From Ohtaekwangia sp036503775 (GTDB lineage: Bacteria > Bacteroidota > Bacteroidia > Cytophagales > Cyclobacteriaceae), in assembly GCA_036503775.1 (NCBI GenBank), contig DASXWH010000113.1, forward strand, positions 1 through 64,000: a DNA stretch of 64,000 nucleotides, in the 5' to 3' direction. The position numbers and the translations under genes are program-made. This document shows, piece after piece, positions 1 through 8,618 of this stretch. Positions within the stretch are counted from its first letter, which is position 1. Every line of letters begins with the position of its first letter. A model generated the notes under the pieces. That model ran no database searches. It had not been told where the DNA came from and saw only the letters and a list, made by a program, of their open reading frames with translations.

Positions 1-1359
1 CTGGACTCTGCAGAATATTTCATCCGGATATCTGATGGTGTGGGTAAAGAATTTAGCAATGAATACCTGTCGTACCGTAGCCTCTCAGATTTTGGGAAGC
101 TTCATTTCAAAAAAGAACAATACGACAGCGCCCGGTTTTATCTCAAAAAATGTATCCAGCTCAGTGATGGCAAATATCATTCAGATATTCTGGTGCCTGC
201 TATGATCCTGCTCGTAAAATGTCATATCGCTGAAGGAAACTGGTCGGCCGCTGAACAACAGGCTTTAACTGCGTTTTCCCTCGGACGTCAGGTGAAGAGC
301 ACATCCATATCCATGGAAAGCACAGCTCTTCTTGCTGAAATTTATAAAGCACGCAAGCTTCCGTTAAAAGCCATTGAATATTTGCAACTGTCATTGGCGT
401 TTAAGGATTCGGTTCTGACAGCGTTGCGTCAGGGTAGTATTGAAGCCCGAACATTTGACCTGACGTTGAAGAAGGAGAAGCGCGAAAAAGAAATGGCTGT
501 GTTAAACCTGGAAGCACAGCATAAGGTGGTATTCTGGCAACGCTTCATGCTGGCGCTTGGAACCATCGTTCTGATAAGCTTACTGATCATGATAATTCTG
601 ATCCGCAAAGCGGCATTGGAACGAAGGAAGGTTAATGCATTGCTTATGCAGAAGAATCTGGAGTTGAACAACCTGAACCGTGAAGTCAGCGCATTGATCG
701 ATGCTATTGTTCACGATCTGAAATCTCCCCTGAATAGTTTACAAGGTATCATGTATCTGCTGGAGATGGAAGTAGATGAAAAATTCACGAAGGCCAGAGA
801 GTTTATAGCCAAGGGACACGAGGTGATACGGAATGGTCATGGCATCATTGCCGAGTTGCTGGAATTACGTGACCTGGAAGAAAATCCACTGGTTGTGAAG
901 TATGAGCAGGTACGGCTTGATTCCTACGTTCAATCCCTGGTGAATGGATTTTCATCCTATGCTTCACAAAAGAAGATTTCTTTTGAAATGAATGTCACCA
1001 ATGAAGTGGCTATTCTTGAACCTCTGCTATTGAAGCGTATCCTGGATAACCTGATTTCAAATGCTATAAAATATTCTCCAGCTGAGCGAACGGTTTTTAT
1101 AACAGCCGGAAGAGGAGCAGAGGGCGTTCGCGTTGAAGTACGTGACGAAGGGCCTGGGTTTCATGAAAAAGATATTCCAAAAGTATTCGGCAAATTTCAA
1201 AAGCTCAGCGCCAGGCCAACCGGTGGTGAAAGCTCACACGGCCTTGGATTAGCCATTGTACAACTTATTGTGAATTACCTTGGCGGAACGATTGAGTTGC
1301 AAACGAAGTGGGGAGAAGGAGCTACTTTCATCCTGAATGTTCCTGAGCAAAAATCGTAA
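1..1359 (+). CDS. TPR-containing sensor histidine kinase, 5' end outside the window
   Basis: The reading frame is open from base 1, so the true start lies upstream; the GTG at 40 is only an internal valine. The N-terminal visible half is helical and TPR-like. One membrane segment is encoded at about 544-603, followed by a coiled linker and a HisKA/HATPase_c core. The phospho-acceptor His is at 712-714 in the H-box HDLKSPL. The N-box NLISNAIKYS, G1 DEGPGF and G2 GLGLAI are intact, so the kinase should be active. Bacteroidota TPR kinases of this form are usually membrane anchored with the TPRs outside the cytoplasm. No response regulator is adjacent. It converges on the helicase gene with an 8-base gap. 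The signal sensed is unknown. Confidence 0.9.
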   Translation: MDSAEYFIRISDGVGKEFSNEYLSYRSLSDFGKLHFKKEQYDSARFYLKKCIQLSDGKYHSDILVPAMILLVKCHIAEGNWSAAEQQALTAFSLGRQVKSTSISMESTALLAEIYKARKLPLKAIEYLQLSLAFKDSVLTALRQGSIEARTFDLTLKKEKREKEMAVLNLEAQHKVVFWQRFMLALGTIVLISLLIMIILIRKAALERRKVNALLMQKNLELNNLNREVSALIDAIVHDLKSPLNSLQGIMYLLEMEVDEKFTKAREFIAKGHEVIRNGHGIIAELLELRDLEENPLVVKYEQVRLDSYVQSLVNGFSSYASQKKISFEMNVTNEVAILEPLLLKRILDNLISNAIKYSPAERTVFITAGRGAEGVRVEVRDEGPGFHEKDIPKVFGKFQKLSARPTGGESSHGLGLAIVQLIVNYLGGTIELQTKWGEGATFILNVPEQKS

Positions 1360-1367
1360 CGACTGAA

Positions 1368-2732
1368 TTATGGCTTATCTTTAGATGAACTTTTTTTCTT
1401 ATCGAACTTCTTCCCTTTCCTATACAGCTTCTTTTCGTTCTTATCAGACTTCTTTTCGTTCTTATTAATCTTTTTTTCTTTCTGTTCGAATTTCTTTTCG
1501 TGAAAAGCTCCTTTAAACTCAGGATCTTCTCTTCGCTTCTGATCGTCAATCGCTTTTGCCATTTCCTGTTTTTCGGCAAAAGGTGTATTGGTCACCTCAA
1601 CATTTTCCGGGAGTGACCTGACCGTAATTTTCTCGCGGATCAGTTTTTCAATTTTCTCAATGTGGTAGAGCTCGGCCTTGTTTACAAACGTTATGGCTTT
1701 ACCTTGTTGAAAGGCGCGCCCTGTTCTGCCTATGCGATGAACATAATCCTCGTACAGAATCGGAACATCAAAATTGATCACGTGTGATACTTTAACAACA
1801 TCAATTCCCCGCGAGGTAACATCGGTTGATACGAGTACACGCAGCTTCCCCTCTTTGAATTCATTTACCGCATTGATGCGGCTGTTCTGTCCTTTGTTGG
1901 AATGAATGACACGTACCGGTCCCAGATTTTTTCGTTCGATGAAGTTAAATACATTGTCGGCATTTTCCTTTGTGCGGGTAAAGATCATAACCCGATTGAA
2001 TTCCGGATCCTGAAGCAGGTATTCCAGAAAATTGATTTTTGTTTTGATGTTAGGGATATGATAGAGTTCCTGCTCAACACTTTTAGCCGGAGTAGCCTGC
2101 GGAGTTATCTCTACCTTTGTAGGGAACTCCAGAAATTCAGCAGACAGACGTTCTACTTTTTCAGGAAAGGTAGCAGAGAAAAGAAGGTTCTGCCGCTTCA
2201 GAGGGATCACCTCAAATATTTTCCGGAGCTGATGCATAAATCCCATGTCCATCATCCGGTCAGCTTCATCCAGTACCAGGGTTTTGATCTGTTTGGTCGG
2301 GAGCTCTTTTTTCAGGTATAATTCCATGAACCGGCCAGGGGTGGCAATGAGGATATCAACACCCTTATTAATTTCTTCAATCTGTGTCTTCGGGCCAATC
2401 CCTCCGTAGATAGGTAATATTCTCAGATCGGTGTACCTGGCTAAAAGGCGGGCATGTTCAGCCAGCTGAATGGTGAGTTCTTTTGTAGGTGCCAGGATCA
2501 CCGCGCGCGGTTCACTGCCCTGAGCATACTTTACCTTCATCAATACGGGTAACAAGTAAGCAGCAGTTTTGCCTGTACCGGTTTGAGCGATGCCAATAAC
2601 TTCCTGTCCGCCCAGGATCAGCGGGATACATTTCTGCTGAATTTCCGTTGGGTGTTCAAAGCCAAGATCAGCGACTGCATTCAGCAACTGTTTGTTGAGA
2701 TTAAAATTTTCAAAAGATGTAATTGCTGACAC
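1368..2732 (-). CDS. DEAD-box ATP-dependent RNA helicase
   Basis: A superfamily 2 RNA helicase that remodels RNA duplexes, probably in ribosome assembly or mRNA turnover. All motifs are present: Q-motif region (FENFNL), motif I AQTGTGKT, PTKEL, TPGR, DEAD (LDEADRMMD), SAT (FSATFP) and HRIGRTGR. The C-terminal tail of about 45 residues is very lysine-rich with repeated KNEKK words, a typical RNA-binding basic tail of RhlE-like proteins. I chose the GTG at 2730-2732 as the start because it gives the usual short leader before FENFNL; an in-frame TTG at 2756 would add eight residues and overlap the pyrC start. It is divergent from pyrC with only 23 bases between starts. Confidence 0.9.
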   Translation of the reverse strand: MSAITSFENFNLNKQLLNAVADLGFEHPTEIQQKCIPLILGGQEVIGIAQTGTGKTAAYLLPVLMKVKYAQGSEPRAVILAPTKELTIQLAEHARLLARYTDLRILPIYGGIGPKTQIEEINKGVDILIATPGRFMELYLKKELPTKQIKTLVLDEADRMMDMGFMHQLRKIFEVIPLKRQNLLFSATFPEKVERLSAEFLEFPTKVEITPQATPAKSVEQELYHIPNIKTKINFLEYLLQDPEFNRVMIFTRTKENADNVFNFIERKNLGPVRVIHSNKGQNSRINAVNEFKEGKLRVLVSTDVTSRGIDVVKVSHVINFDVPILYEDYVHRIGRTGRAFQQGKAITFVNKAELYHIEKIEKLIREKITVRSLPENVEVTNTPFAEKQEMAKAIDDQKRREDPEFKGAFHEKKFEQKEKKINKNEKKSDKNEKKLYRKGKKFDKKKSSSKDKP

Positions 2733-2741
2733 TTTAGCTTC

Positions 2742-2749
2742 TAATTTTG
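2742..2749 (+). promoter_or_regulatory. Bacteroidota -7 element of pyrC
   Basis: The octamer TAATTTTG matches the Bacteroidota -7 consensus TAnnTTTG exactly. It ends 6 bases before the pyrC ATG, so the transcript should be almost leaderless. A TTG about 16 bases upstream is a weak -33 candidate. This supports the ATG at 2756 over the in-frame start 9 bases upstream. Confidence 0.6.
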
Positions 2750-2755
2750 CGGGCA

Positions 2756-4096
2756 ATGAAAACGATACTTATCCGGAACGCAAATATAGTCAATGAAGGG
2801 AAGGTCTTCGAAGGCGATTTGCTGATTAAAGGTCAGCGTATTGAAGTAATTGGTAAAGATCTGTCAGCGCATAAGGCAGATGTGGAGATCGATGCGAAAG
2901 GGAAGCATCTCCTTCCGGGTGGCATTGATGATCAGGTTCACTTTCGTGAGCCCGGACTAACGCATAAGGCTACTATCTATTCCGAGTCACGGGCAGCTGT
3001 TGCCGGTGGTATTACCAGTTTCATGGAAATGCCCAATACAAATCCGCCCACATTTACACAGACATTGCTCGAAGACAAGTATCAGATAGCATTACGAACC
3101 TCACTGGCGAACTATTCTTTCTTTATCGGAGCGGCAAACGATAACCTGGAGGAAGTGATGAAAACGGATGTCAGCAAAGTATGCGGACTGAAGATCTTTA
3201 TGGGATCATCTACCGGAAACCTGCTGGTGGATAATGCAAAAACGCTTGAGGGCTTTTACTCACGCTTCCCTTCTATCATTGCCACGCATTGTGAAGATGA
3301 AGCAACCATTAAAAAGAACACGGAAGAATTTAAAGCGAAGTACGGAGAAGATGTTCCCATAGAGTGCCATCCGCTGATACGCAGTGACGAGGCATGTTAT
3401 AAATCGTCTTCCTTTGCTATTGAACTTGCACGAAAGCACGGCACACGATTACACATTCTGCATATATCCACAGCAAAGGAAACTGCGCTCTTTGATAACT
3501 TAATTCCGTTGGAGAAAAAGAAGATCACAGCCGAAGCCTGCGTGCATCACCTTTGGTTTAATGACACGGACTATAAACGATTGGGAACATTTATAAAGTG
3601 GAACCCGGCAGTAAAATCGGCCGCGGATCAGCAACAGGTGTTCAGGGCTTTACTTGATGATCGCATTGATGTACTGGCCACAGATCACGCTCCGCATACG
3701 CTGGAAGAGAAAAAGAATTCGTATTTCAAGGCACCTTCAGGTGGTCCCCTCATTCAACACAGTTTGGTTGCTATGCTGGAGTTTTTTCATCAGGGAAAAA
3801 TAAGTCTGGAGAAAGTGGTTCAAAAGATGAGTCATAATCCGGCCATTCTGTTTCAGGTAAAAGATCGTGGCTTTATTCGCGAGGGGTACTTTGCAGACCT
3901 GGTGCTGGTTGATTTGAATAAACCCTGGGCTGTTTCAAAAGAAAACGTTTTGGCGAAATGTGGCTGGTCACCGTTTGAAGGAACTACATTCCGGTCGGCC
4001 GTGACCCATACTTTTGTTTCCGGTCATTTAGCCTATGACTCTGGCAGGTTTGATGAGAGCCGTCAGGGCGAAAGACTGTTGTTCAACCGGAAATGA
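2756..4096 (+). CDS. pyrC: Dihydroorotase (class I amidohydrolase)
   Basis: Catalyses reversible cyclisation of carbamoyl-aspartate to dihydroorotate in pyrimidine synthesis. 446 residues. Amidohydrolase landmarks are visible: DDQVHFREPGLTHK near residue 60, THCEDE, HILHIST, and ATDHAPHT. The first metal motif, normally HxH, reads QVH here (CAG at the first position), so one expected zinc ligand is glutamine. I recall the same DDQVHFREPG form in other Bacteroidota dihydroorotases, so this is probably a lineage trait and not a loss of function, but I could not check it. The ATG at 2756 is preferred because a -7 element sits directly in front of it. tRNA-His follows. Confidence 0.9.
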   Translation: MKTILIRNANIVNEGKVFEGDLLIKGQRIEVIGKDLSAHKADVEIDAKGKHLLPGGIDDQVHFREPGLTHKATIYSESRAAVAGGITSFMEMPNTNPPTFTQTLLEDKYQIALRTSLANYSFFIGAANDNLEEVMKTDVSKVCGLKIFMGSSTGNLLVDNAKTLEGFYSRFPSIIATHCEDEATIKKNTEEFKAKYGEDVPIECHPLIRSDEACYKSSSFAIELARKHGTRLHILHISTAKETALFDNLIPLEKKKITAEACVHHLWFNDTDYKRLGTFIKWNPAVKSAADQQQVFRALLDDRIDVLATDHAPHTLEEKKNSYFKAPSGGPLIQHSLVAMLEFFHQGKISLEKVVQKMSHNPAILFQVKDRGFIREGYFADLVLVDLNKPWAVSKENVLAKCGWSPFEGTTFRSAVTHTFVSGHLAYDSGRFDESRQGERLLFNRK

Positions 4097-4109
4097 TCTG
4101 AAAATCAAT

Positions 4110-4140
4110 TTTGCAAATTCCGGGTGTCCGTCTAAATTTG
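4110..4140 (+). promoter_or_regulatory. Promoter of tRNA-His (TTTG-N19-TAnnTTTG)
   Basis: TTTG at 4110-4113 is followed by 19 bases and TAAATTTG at 4133-4140. This is the full Bacteroidota housekeeping promoter with consensus spacing. The tRNA begins 14 bases after the -7 element. It is the best promoter match in the window. Confidence 0.8.
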
Positions 4141-4154
4141 CAGTCCCTTTAAAC

Positions 4155-4229
4155 GGTGGATGTAGTTCAGTTGGTTAGAACATCAGATTGTGATTCTGAG
4201 GGTCGTGGGTTCGAGTCCCATCATTCACC
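4155..4229 (+). tRNA. tRNA-His (anticodon GTG)
   Basis: A full cloverleaf can be drawn. Acceptor GTGGATG pairs with CATTCAC; D stem GTTC/GAAC; anticodon stem TCAGA/TCTGA around loop TTGTGAT, anticodon GTG; variable loop GGGTC; T stem GTGGG/CCCAT with loop TTCGAGT. The extra G at position -1, the identity element of tRNA-His, is encoded at 4155 opposite discriminator C at 4229. The bases after the discriminator read CA and not CCA, so the 3' end must be completed by CCA-adding enzyme. Confidence 0.96.
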
Positions 4230-4233
4230 CATC

Positions 4234-4260
4234 AAAAAAGCCCTAAACCGGGGCTTTTTT
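4234..4260 (+). terminator. Rho-independent terminator of tRNA-His
   Basis: AAAAAAGCCC (4234-4243) pairs with GGGCTTTTTT (4251-4260) across a 7-base loop and runs into further T residues. It lies five bases after the tRNA. Confidence 0.9.
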
Positions 4261-4332
4261 CTTTTTAGTCCGGTCATAGAATTTTGCTGGCCCCTTATTT
4301 CAGAAATGGGTAACTCGGTTTAAAGCTTCGCT

Positions 4333-5193
4333 ATGGACCAGCGCATTATCAACCTTTTCGATGAATATACCCACAAGCCCCTTACCCGTGAGGAGTTTTT
4401 GAGGCGCTTGACCACACTTGCCGGAAGTACTGCTGCGGCTATGGCGATGCTTCCCCTGCTCGAAGTGAATTATGCGAAAGCTGAAACGATACCGTACCAG
4501 GATGACCGGTTGATTACATCGTATGTTACCTATCGGGGAGAAGGCTGCGAAATGAAAGCATACGTAGCGAGACCCAAGCAAAACGGGAAGTATGGTGGTG
4601 TGATCGTAATCCATGAAAACCGCGGATTGAATCCGCACATTGAAGATGTCACCAGACGGGTAGCGCTCGAAGGATACGTGGCCATTGCTCCGGATGGTTT
4701 GTCTGTTGTAGGAGGAACTCCTTCTTCTGATCCTGACAAGGCCCGCGATCTGATTCAACAATTGGATCCGGTTAAAACGATTGCAAATTTTTCCAGGGCA
4801 TCCACTTATTTAAAATCACGAAATGATTGCAATGGTAAAATCGGATGTGTTGGATTCTGCTGGGGAGGTGCTGTGGCCAATAACCTTGCCGTGAACATTC
4901 CTGATCTACTGGTAGCTGTTCCATTCTATGGGAGACAACCTGATGTAAATGACGTTCCTCGTATAAATGCTATGCTTCAGTTACACTATGCAGAAATGGA
5001 TGAACGTGTCAATGCAGGTATAGCAGCGTACGAGGAGGCGCTGAAGAAAGCTGGGAAAAAATATGAGTTGTTCATGTATGAAGGTGTACAGCATGCCTTT
5101 CATAATGATACGGCACCTACACGATACAACGAGGCGGCTGCTAAACTGGCGTGGAGCAGAACCATTGCCCTCTTTAACGAAAAACTTCGGTAA
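4333..5193 (+). CDS. Dienelactone hydrolase family protein with Tat-like leader
   Basis: An alpha/beta hydrolase of the carboxymethylenebutenolidase family, 286 residues. The catalytic triad is visible: nucleophile Cys176 in GFCWGG, Asp223 in HYAEMDE, and His254 in GVQHAFHND. The conserved IVIHENRGLNPHI block lies near residues 91-103. The N-terminus (residues 18-45) has two arginines followed by an alanine-rich hydrophobic stretch, resembling a Tat leader, so it may act in the periplasm. The natural ester or lactone substrate cannot be read from sequence. It follows the tRNA-His terminator and precedes a small unknown gene. Confidence 0.88.
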   Translation: MDQRIINLFDEYTHKPLTREEFLRRLTTLAGSTAAAMAMLPLLEVNYAKAETIPYQDDRLITSYVTYRGEGCEMKAYVARPKQNGKYGGVIVIHENRGLNPHIEDVTRRVALEGYVAIAPDGLSVVGGTPSSDPDKARDLIQQLDPVKTIANFSRASTYLKSRNDCNGKIGCVGFCWGGAVANNLAVNIPDLLVAVPFYGRQPDVNDVPRINAMLQLHYAEMDERVNAGIAAYEEALKKAGKKYELFMYEGVQHAFHNDTAPTRYNEAAAKLAWSRTIALFNEKLR

Positions 5194-5237
5194 CAATCAA
5201 TCTTGTGTTGGTTCTTTTTTTCTTCTATGTTCAATTC

Positions 5238-5495
5238 ATGATTGCATGGAAGGAGTATAGAAAATTTACATTGGAGCAGAAGATCAGTTTTTTGTATGAG
5301 CATGGCACGTTTGTTATGTCCATACGCTACTACGGCTACAAAGTAAATTTATACCTGTTGGGGAGTTATTATGTAGAGGTGTTTGTCAATCATAAAAACA
5401 CCGTCATTGAGAAAATTATTCCTCTTGATGTTCGTCACTCCCGGATGAAATTTTATTCTGATCAGATCACCTTGCCCTTCGACATACTGACATAA
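5238..5495 (+). CDS. Small conserved-looking hypothetical protein (85 aa)
   Basis: I do not recognise this protein. From the ATG at 5238 it gives 85 residues, rich in Tyr, Phe and Ile, with alternating hydrophobic residues suggesting beta strands (about residues 25-60). There is no signal peptide or membrane helix. A start at 5205 in the same frame is possible but adds a stretch that looks untranslated. It starts 44 bases after the hydrolase and ends two bases before the convergent chrA stop. The call rests on codon-like composition and fit in the gap. Confidence 0.5.
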   Translation: MIAWKEYRKFTLEQKISFLYEHGTFVMSIRYYGYKVNLYLLGSYYVEVFVNHKNTVIEKIIPLDVRHSRMKFYSDQITLPFDILT

Positions 5496-5497
5496 TT

Positions 5498-6751
5498 TCA
5501 TTTTACCAGAAAGCCTAATAACAATCCACCAACGATAATAAGTGGTGAGGGAATTTTGGTGAAAGTAAGGAGACAAAAGGTGGCGATAGTTACGCCAAAA
5601 TTCATAATGGTATTTTCCAACGGTTGAAAGAGAATGATAGCCGAGGCTATTACGAGTCCGGCACTGGCCGCAGTGATTCCTTCCAGCGAAGCCCGAACGG
5701 CACGATATTTTTTCAAGCTTGCCCAGAATCGGATCACAAAGAAGATCAGAAATGTACCGGGCAGAAATATTCCGAATGATGCAGCGATCGCGCCAATAAT
5801 TTCTCCCCCGATACCTTCATCACGCGAAGAGAGGGCACCGATGTAGGCGCTGAATGAAAAGACCGGCCCGGGCAAGGCTTGTGCTACCGCATACCCTGAA
5901 AGAAATTCATTGTGCGAGATAGGATGATGAAGCGGTTTGGGAGCATATTGTTTTTTGATCTTGGTTTTTAGTATGGAGGCTTTGCTCAGATCATCACCAT
6001 CTCTGACTTCAACAAATTCAGTATAAAGTAATGGAGCCAGGATTTGTCCTCCGCCAAAAACGAGGCTGCCGTTACGATAGAAATTTTCAAAAAGCTTTAC
6101 CGGAAGCGCTTTCGTTAATCCCCCTAATATAGCTGCAACGACAAGCACACCTGCCCAGAGATTGAAATTGGACCAGGGTACTACAATTTTTGTTTTCTCT
6201 TCTTTCGGCTGGGCTTTATATTTTAAGGCCGTGAGCAAGCCGGAGCAGAGGAGTATAATCGGGAAAATGAACGGTGTCTGTATGAAATAAGAAACGGCAG
6301 CCGCAATGATCATCAGAGCAATGCCGGTTTTTGTATGCACCGTTTTCTGACTGATGATGTAGGCGCCATAACTTACAAACCCAACGGCCATGGGTTGAAT
6401 GAACCGTGTGAATTCCAGTGACCAGTGTTTCTCCTGGATATTTGACATCATAATTGCTGCCACCGTCATAATGGTAACAGCGGGAAGCATCCAGATCAGT
6501 AAGGTGAGATATGCCAGGTTTGGCCCGCCAATTTTAAAACCGATAGCCGTAAGCGTTTGCGTGGAAGTAGGACCTGGCAGAATCTGACAGAGTGAATTGA
6601 TCTCCATTAGATCCTCTTCGGTGAGGTATTTTCTTTTTTGAACGAGTACTTTCTGAAAGTGAGCCAGGTGTGCCTGAGGCCCTCCGAAGGTGGAGACCGC
6701 GAGCAGCAGCACATCGCGCAGAAATATAAAGTAGCGAACGCGCTGGATCAC
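5498..6751 (-). CDS. chrA: Chromate transporter, two-domain (ChrA/CHR family)
   Basis: 417 residues of membrane protein with the duplicated CHR domain. The first repeat carries FGGPQAHLAHF (residues 22-32) and LPGPTSTQ; the second carries FGGGQILAPL and QALPGPVFSFSAYIG. Long-chain CHR proteins export chromate, driven by the proton-motive force; some act on sulfate. The start is a GTG at 6751. It lies 34 bases downstream of the oxygenase gene on the same strand, so the two may be co-transcribed. No ChrB-type regulator is present. Confidence 0.92.
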   Translation of the reverse strand: MIQRVRYFIFLRDVLLLAVSTFGGPQAHLAHFQKVLVQKRKYLTEEDLMEINSLCQILPGPTSTQTLTAIGFKIGGPNLAYLTLLIWMLPAVTIMTVAAIMMSNIQEKHWSLEFTRFIQPMAVGFVSYGAYIISQKTVHTKTGIALMIIAAAVSYFIQTPFIFPIILLCSGLLTALKYKAQPKEEKTKIVVPWSNFNLWAGVLVVAAILGGLTKALPVKLFENFYRNGSLVFGGGQILAPLLYTEFVEVRDGDDLSKASILKTKIKKQYAPKPLHHPISHNEFLSGYAVAQALPGPVFSFSAYIGALSSRDEGIGGEIIGAIAASFGIFLPGTFLIFFVIRFWASLKKYRAVRASLEGITAASAGLVIASAIILFQPLENTIMNFGVTIATFCLLTFTKIPSPLIIVGGLLLGFLVK

Positions 6752-6785
6752 GAATTAGAAAGTAAGGTTTCCACTCCGTCAGGGA

Positions 6786-7757
6786 TTATTTTTTCAACCC
6801 GATTTCGCGAAGCCGCTGGTCAAGAAACTCACCGGCTGTGATGTCTTCCCATTTTTTTGGATTCGCGGCATCAACACAATCCTGTAGTGCAGCCAGGCTC
6901 ATTTCTGATCGCGGGTGCATAAAGAAAGGAATTGAATATCGTGGTGTATTCATCAAATGCCGTGGCGGATTTACCACCCGGTGAATTGTTGATTTTAATT
7001 TTTTATTGGTGAGCCGTTCAAGCATATCACCCACATTTACCACAAGCTGATCAGGCAGCGCGGTGATGGGTATCCATTTACCATCTCTTCGAAGCACCTG
7101 AAGTCCGTCAGCACTGGCGCCCATCAGCAGCGTAATAAGATTAATATCACCATGTTCAGCTGCACGGACTGCATCGGCCGGTACAGCATCGGGGTTTTCA
7201 ATCGGGTAGTAATGAATGGATCTTAAAATGCTGTTTCCGCGCCATACCTTATCATCAAAATAATTTTCAGGCAGCTTCAGGTATAACGCTATAGCCCGAA
7301 GCATATAGGTGCCGGTTTTTTCGAGTGCCTGGTACACTTCGTTGCTTATTTTTTTGAACTCAGGAACTTCTGCAGGCCAGATATTACCTGGATATCCTTC
7401 CTGCGCCCGATCGGCCTCGGGTATTTCCTGCCCCACGTGGTAGAACTCTTTCAGATCACCGGTGTTTCTTCCTTTGGCATGTTCCTTTCCTTTACCGATG
7501 TATCCGCGTTGACCGGCCAGATCGGTACGCTCATACTTTTTCTTCGTTTCATCTGTCAGCGCGAAAAATTTTTTTATCGTTGTGTATAGCGTTTGCTGCA
7601 TGTCATCGGTGAGGAAATGATTTCGGATTGCCACAAAACCAATGTTGTTATACGCAGCTCCGAGTGCGTCTACAAATTTTTGCTTCGCTTTGGCATCGCC
7701 CCGGGTGAAATCAGCCAGGTCGAGGGAGGGGATTTCATCATACAATATGTCAGTCAT
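6786..7757 (-). CDS. 2-oxoglutarate/Fe(II)-dependent oxygenase, isopenicillin N synthase-like
   Basis: 323 residues with the double-stranded beta-helix fold of the IPNS/gibberellin-oxidase family. An N-terminal DIOX_N-like region (SLDLADF) precedes the iron site: His and Asp in EHGDINLITLL, the distal His in STIHRV, and the cosubstrate-binding R-x-S in RYSIPFF. The ATG at 7757 gives the conserved short leader before the core; a longer frame reaching 7868 would run into the divergent dismutase leader. The substrate is unknown. It is probably transcribed with chrA. Confidence 0.88.
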   Translation of the reverse strand: MTDILYDEIPSLDLADFTRGDAKAKQKFVDALGAAYNNIGFVAIRNHFLTDDMQQTLYTTIKKFFALTDETKKKYERTDLAGQRGYIGKGKEHAKGRNTGDLKEFYHVGQEIPEADRAQEGYPGNIWPAEVPEFKKISNEVYQALEKTGTYMLRAIALYLKLPENYFDDKVWRGNSILRSIHYYPIENPDAVPADAVRAAEHGDINLITLLMGASADGLQVLRRDGKWIPITALPDQLVVNVGDMLERLTNKKLKSTIHRVVNPPRHLMNTPRYSIPFFMHPRSEMSLAALQDCVDAANPKKWEDITAGEFLDQRLREIGLKK

Positions 7758-7898
7758 AACGATGTGAAGTTGGTTGATGCAAGCTAAATATTTTTGGCTA
7801 AATTCCGTCCGTGTAAGCCCAGAGCCGGTAATGAAAAGACACTGCTTGCCGACAAAATTTGGACTCATGTTTGTCCTTCTATTTACAAATCAGAACGC

Positions 7899-8600
7899 AT
7901 GAAAACTTCCCGCAGAGAATTTTTAAACAAGGCCATTAAAGCCACGGCAGTAGCGACCGTAGGTATGCCTGTAATAAGTGCTGCCAGTCATGAAATCCTC
8001 ACTGGATTTTCCTTTACGCAAATACCTTTGCCGTATGCATATGGAGCGCTTGAACCATCCATTGACGCGATGACGATGGAGATCCATTACACCAAGCATC
8101 ACGCAGCCTATGTTAAAAATGTGAATGAGGCAATCACCGCAGAAGGGATTCAGGCTGCCTCTGAAAAAGATTTTTTTGGTACGGCATCAAAATTATCAGC
8201 CAAGGCAAAGAACAATGGTGGTGGCGTGTGGAATCATAACTTCTTCTGGCAGGTCATGAAGCCAGGTGGTGGAGCACCTTCGGGTAAACTGCTGGATTCT
8301 ATCAATGCATCATTTGGTTCTCTCGATAAGTTCAAGGAGCAATTTACAGGAGCTGCCATGACCCGATTCGGTTCGGGATGGGCATGGCTCGTAAATGACA
8401 ATGGGAAATTGAAAATCGGATCAACACCCAATCAGGATAATCCACTGATGGATAACAGTGACCTGAAAGGAACACCCCTGCTCGCACTTGATGTGTGGGA
8501 GCATGCGTATTACCTGAAATACCAGAATAAACGGAATGAATATGTAGCGAACTGGTGGAGCGTTGTGAACTGGGAAGAAGTAGCAAAACGACTGGCTTGA
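7899..8600 (+). CDS. Mn/Fe superoxide dismutase with Tat signal
   Basis: Converts superoxide to peroxide and oxygen. 233 residues from the ATG at 7899. The leader SRREFLNKAIKATAVATVG is a Tat-type signal, so the enzyme is probably exported folded to the periplasm. Metal ligands are His63, His113, Asp198 and His202. Two metal-preference positions look manganese-type: Gly109 replaces the glutamine of iron enzymes before WNH, and Gln179 lies in PNQDNPL. Bacteroidota dismutases are often cambialistic, so metal use stays open. It diverges from the oxygenase gene. Confidence 0.93.
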   Translation: MKTSRREFLNKAIKATAVATVGMPVISAASHEILTGFSFTQIPLPYAYGALEPSIDAMTMEIHYTKHHAAYVKNVNEAITAEGIQAASEKDFFGTASKLSAKAKNNGGGVWNHNFFWQVMKPGGGAPSGKLLDSINASFGSLDKFKEQFTGAAMTRFGSGWAWLVNDNGKLKIGSTPNQDNPLMDNSDLKGTPLLALDVWEHAYYLKYQNKRNEYVANWWSVVNWEEVAKRLA

Positions 8601-8618
8601 TTTAATTTCTTTATAACC

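Noticed and set aside
1368..1510. Tandem-like T-rich repeats suggesting a satellite
   Set aside because: These encode the lysine-rich tail of the DEAD-box helicase (repeated KNEKK words), so they are explained by the protein.
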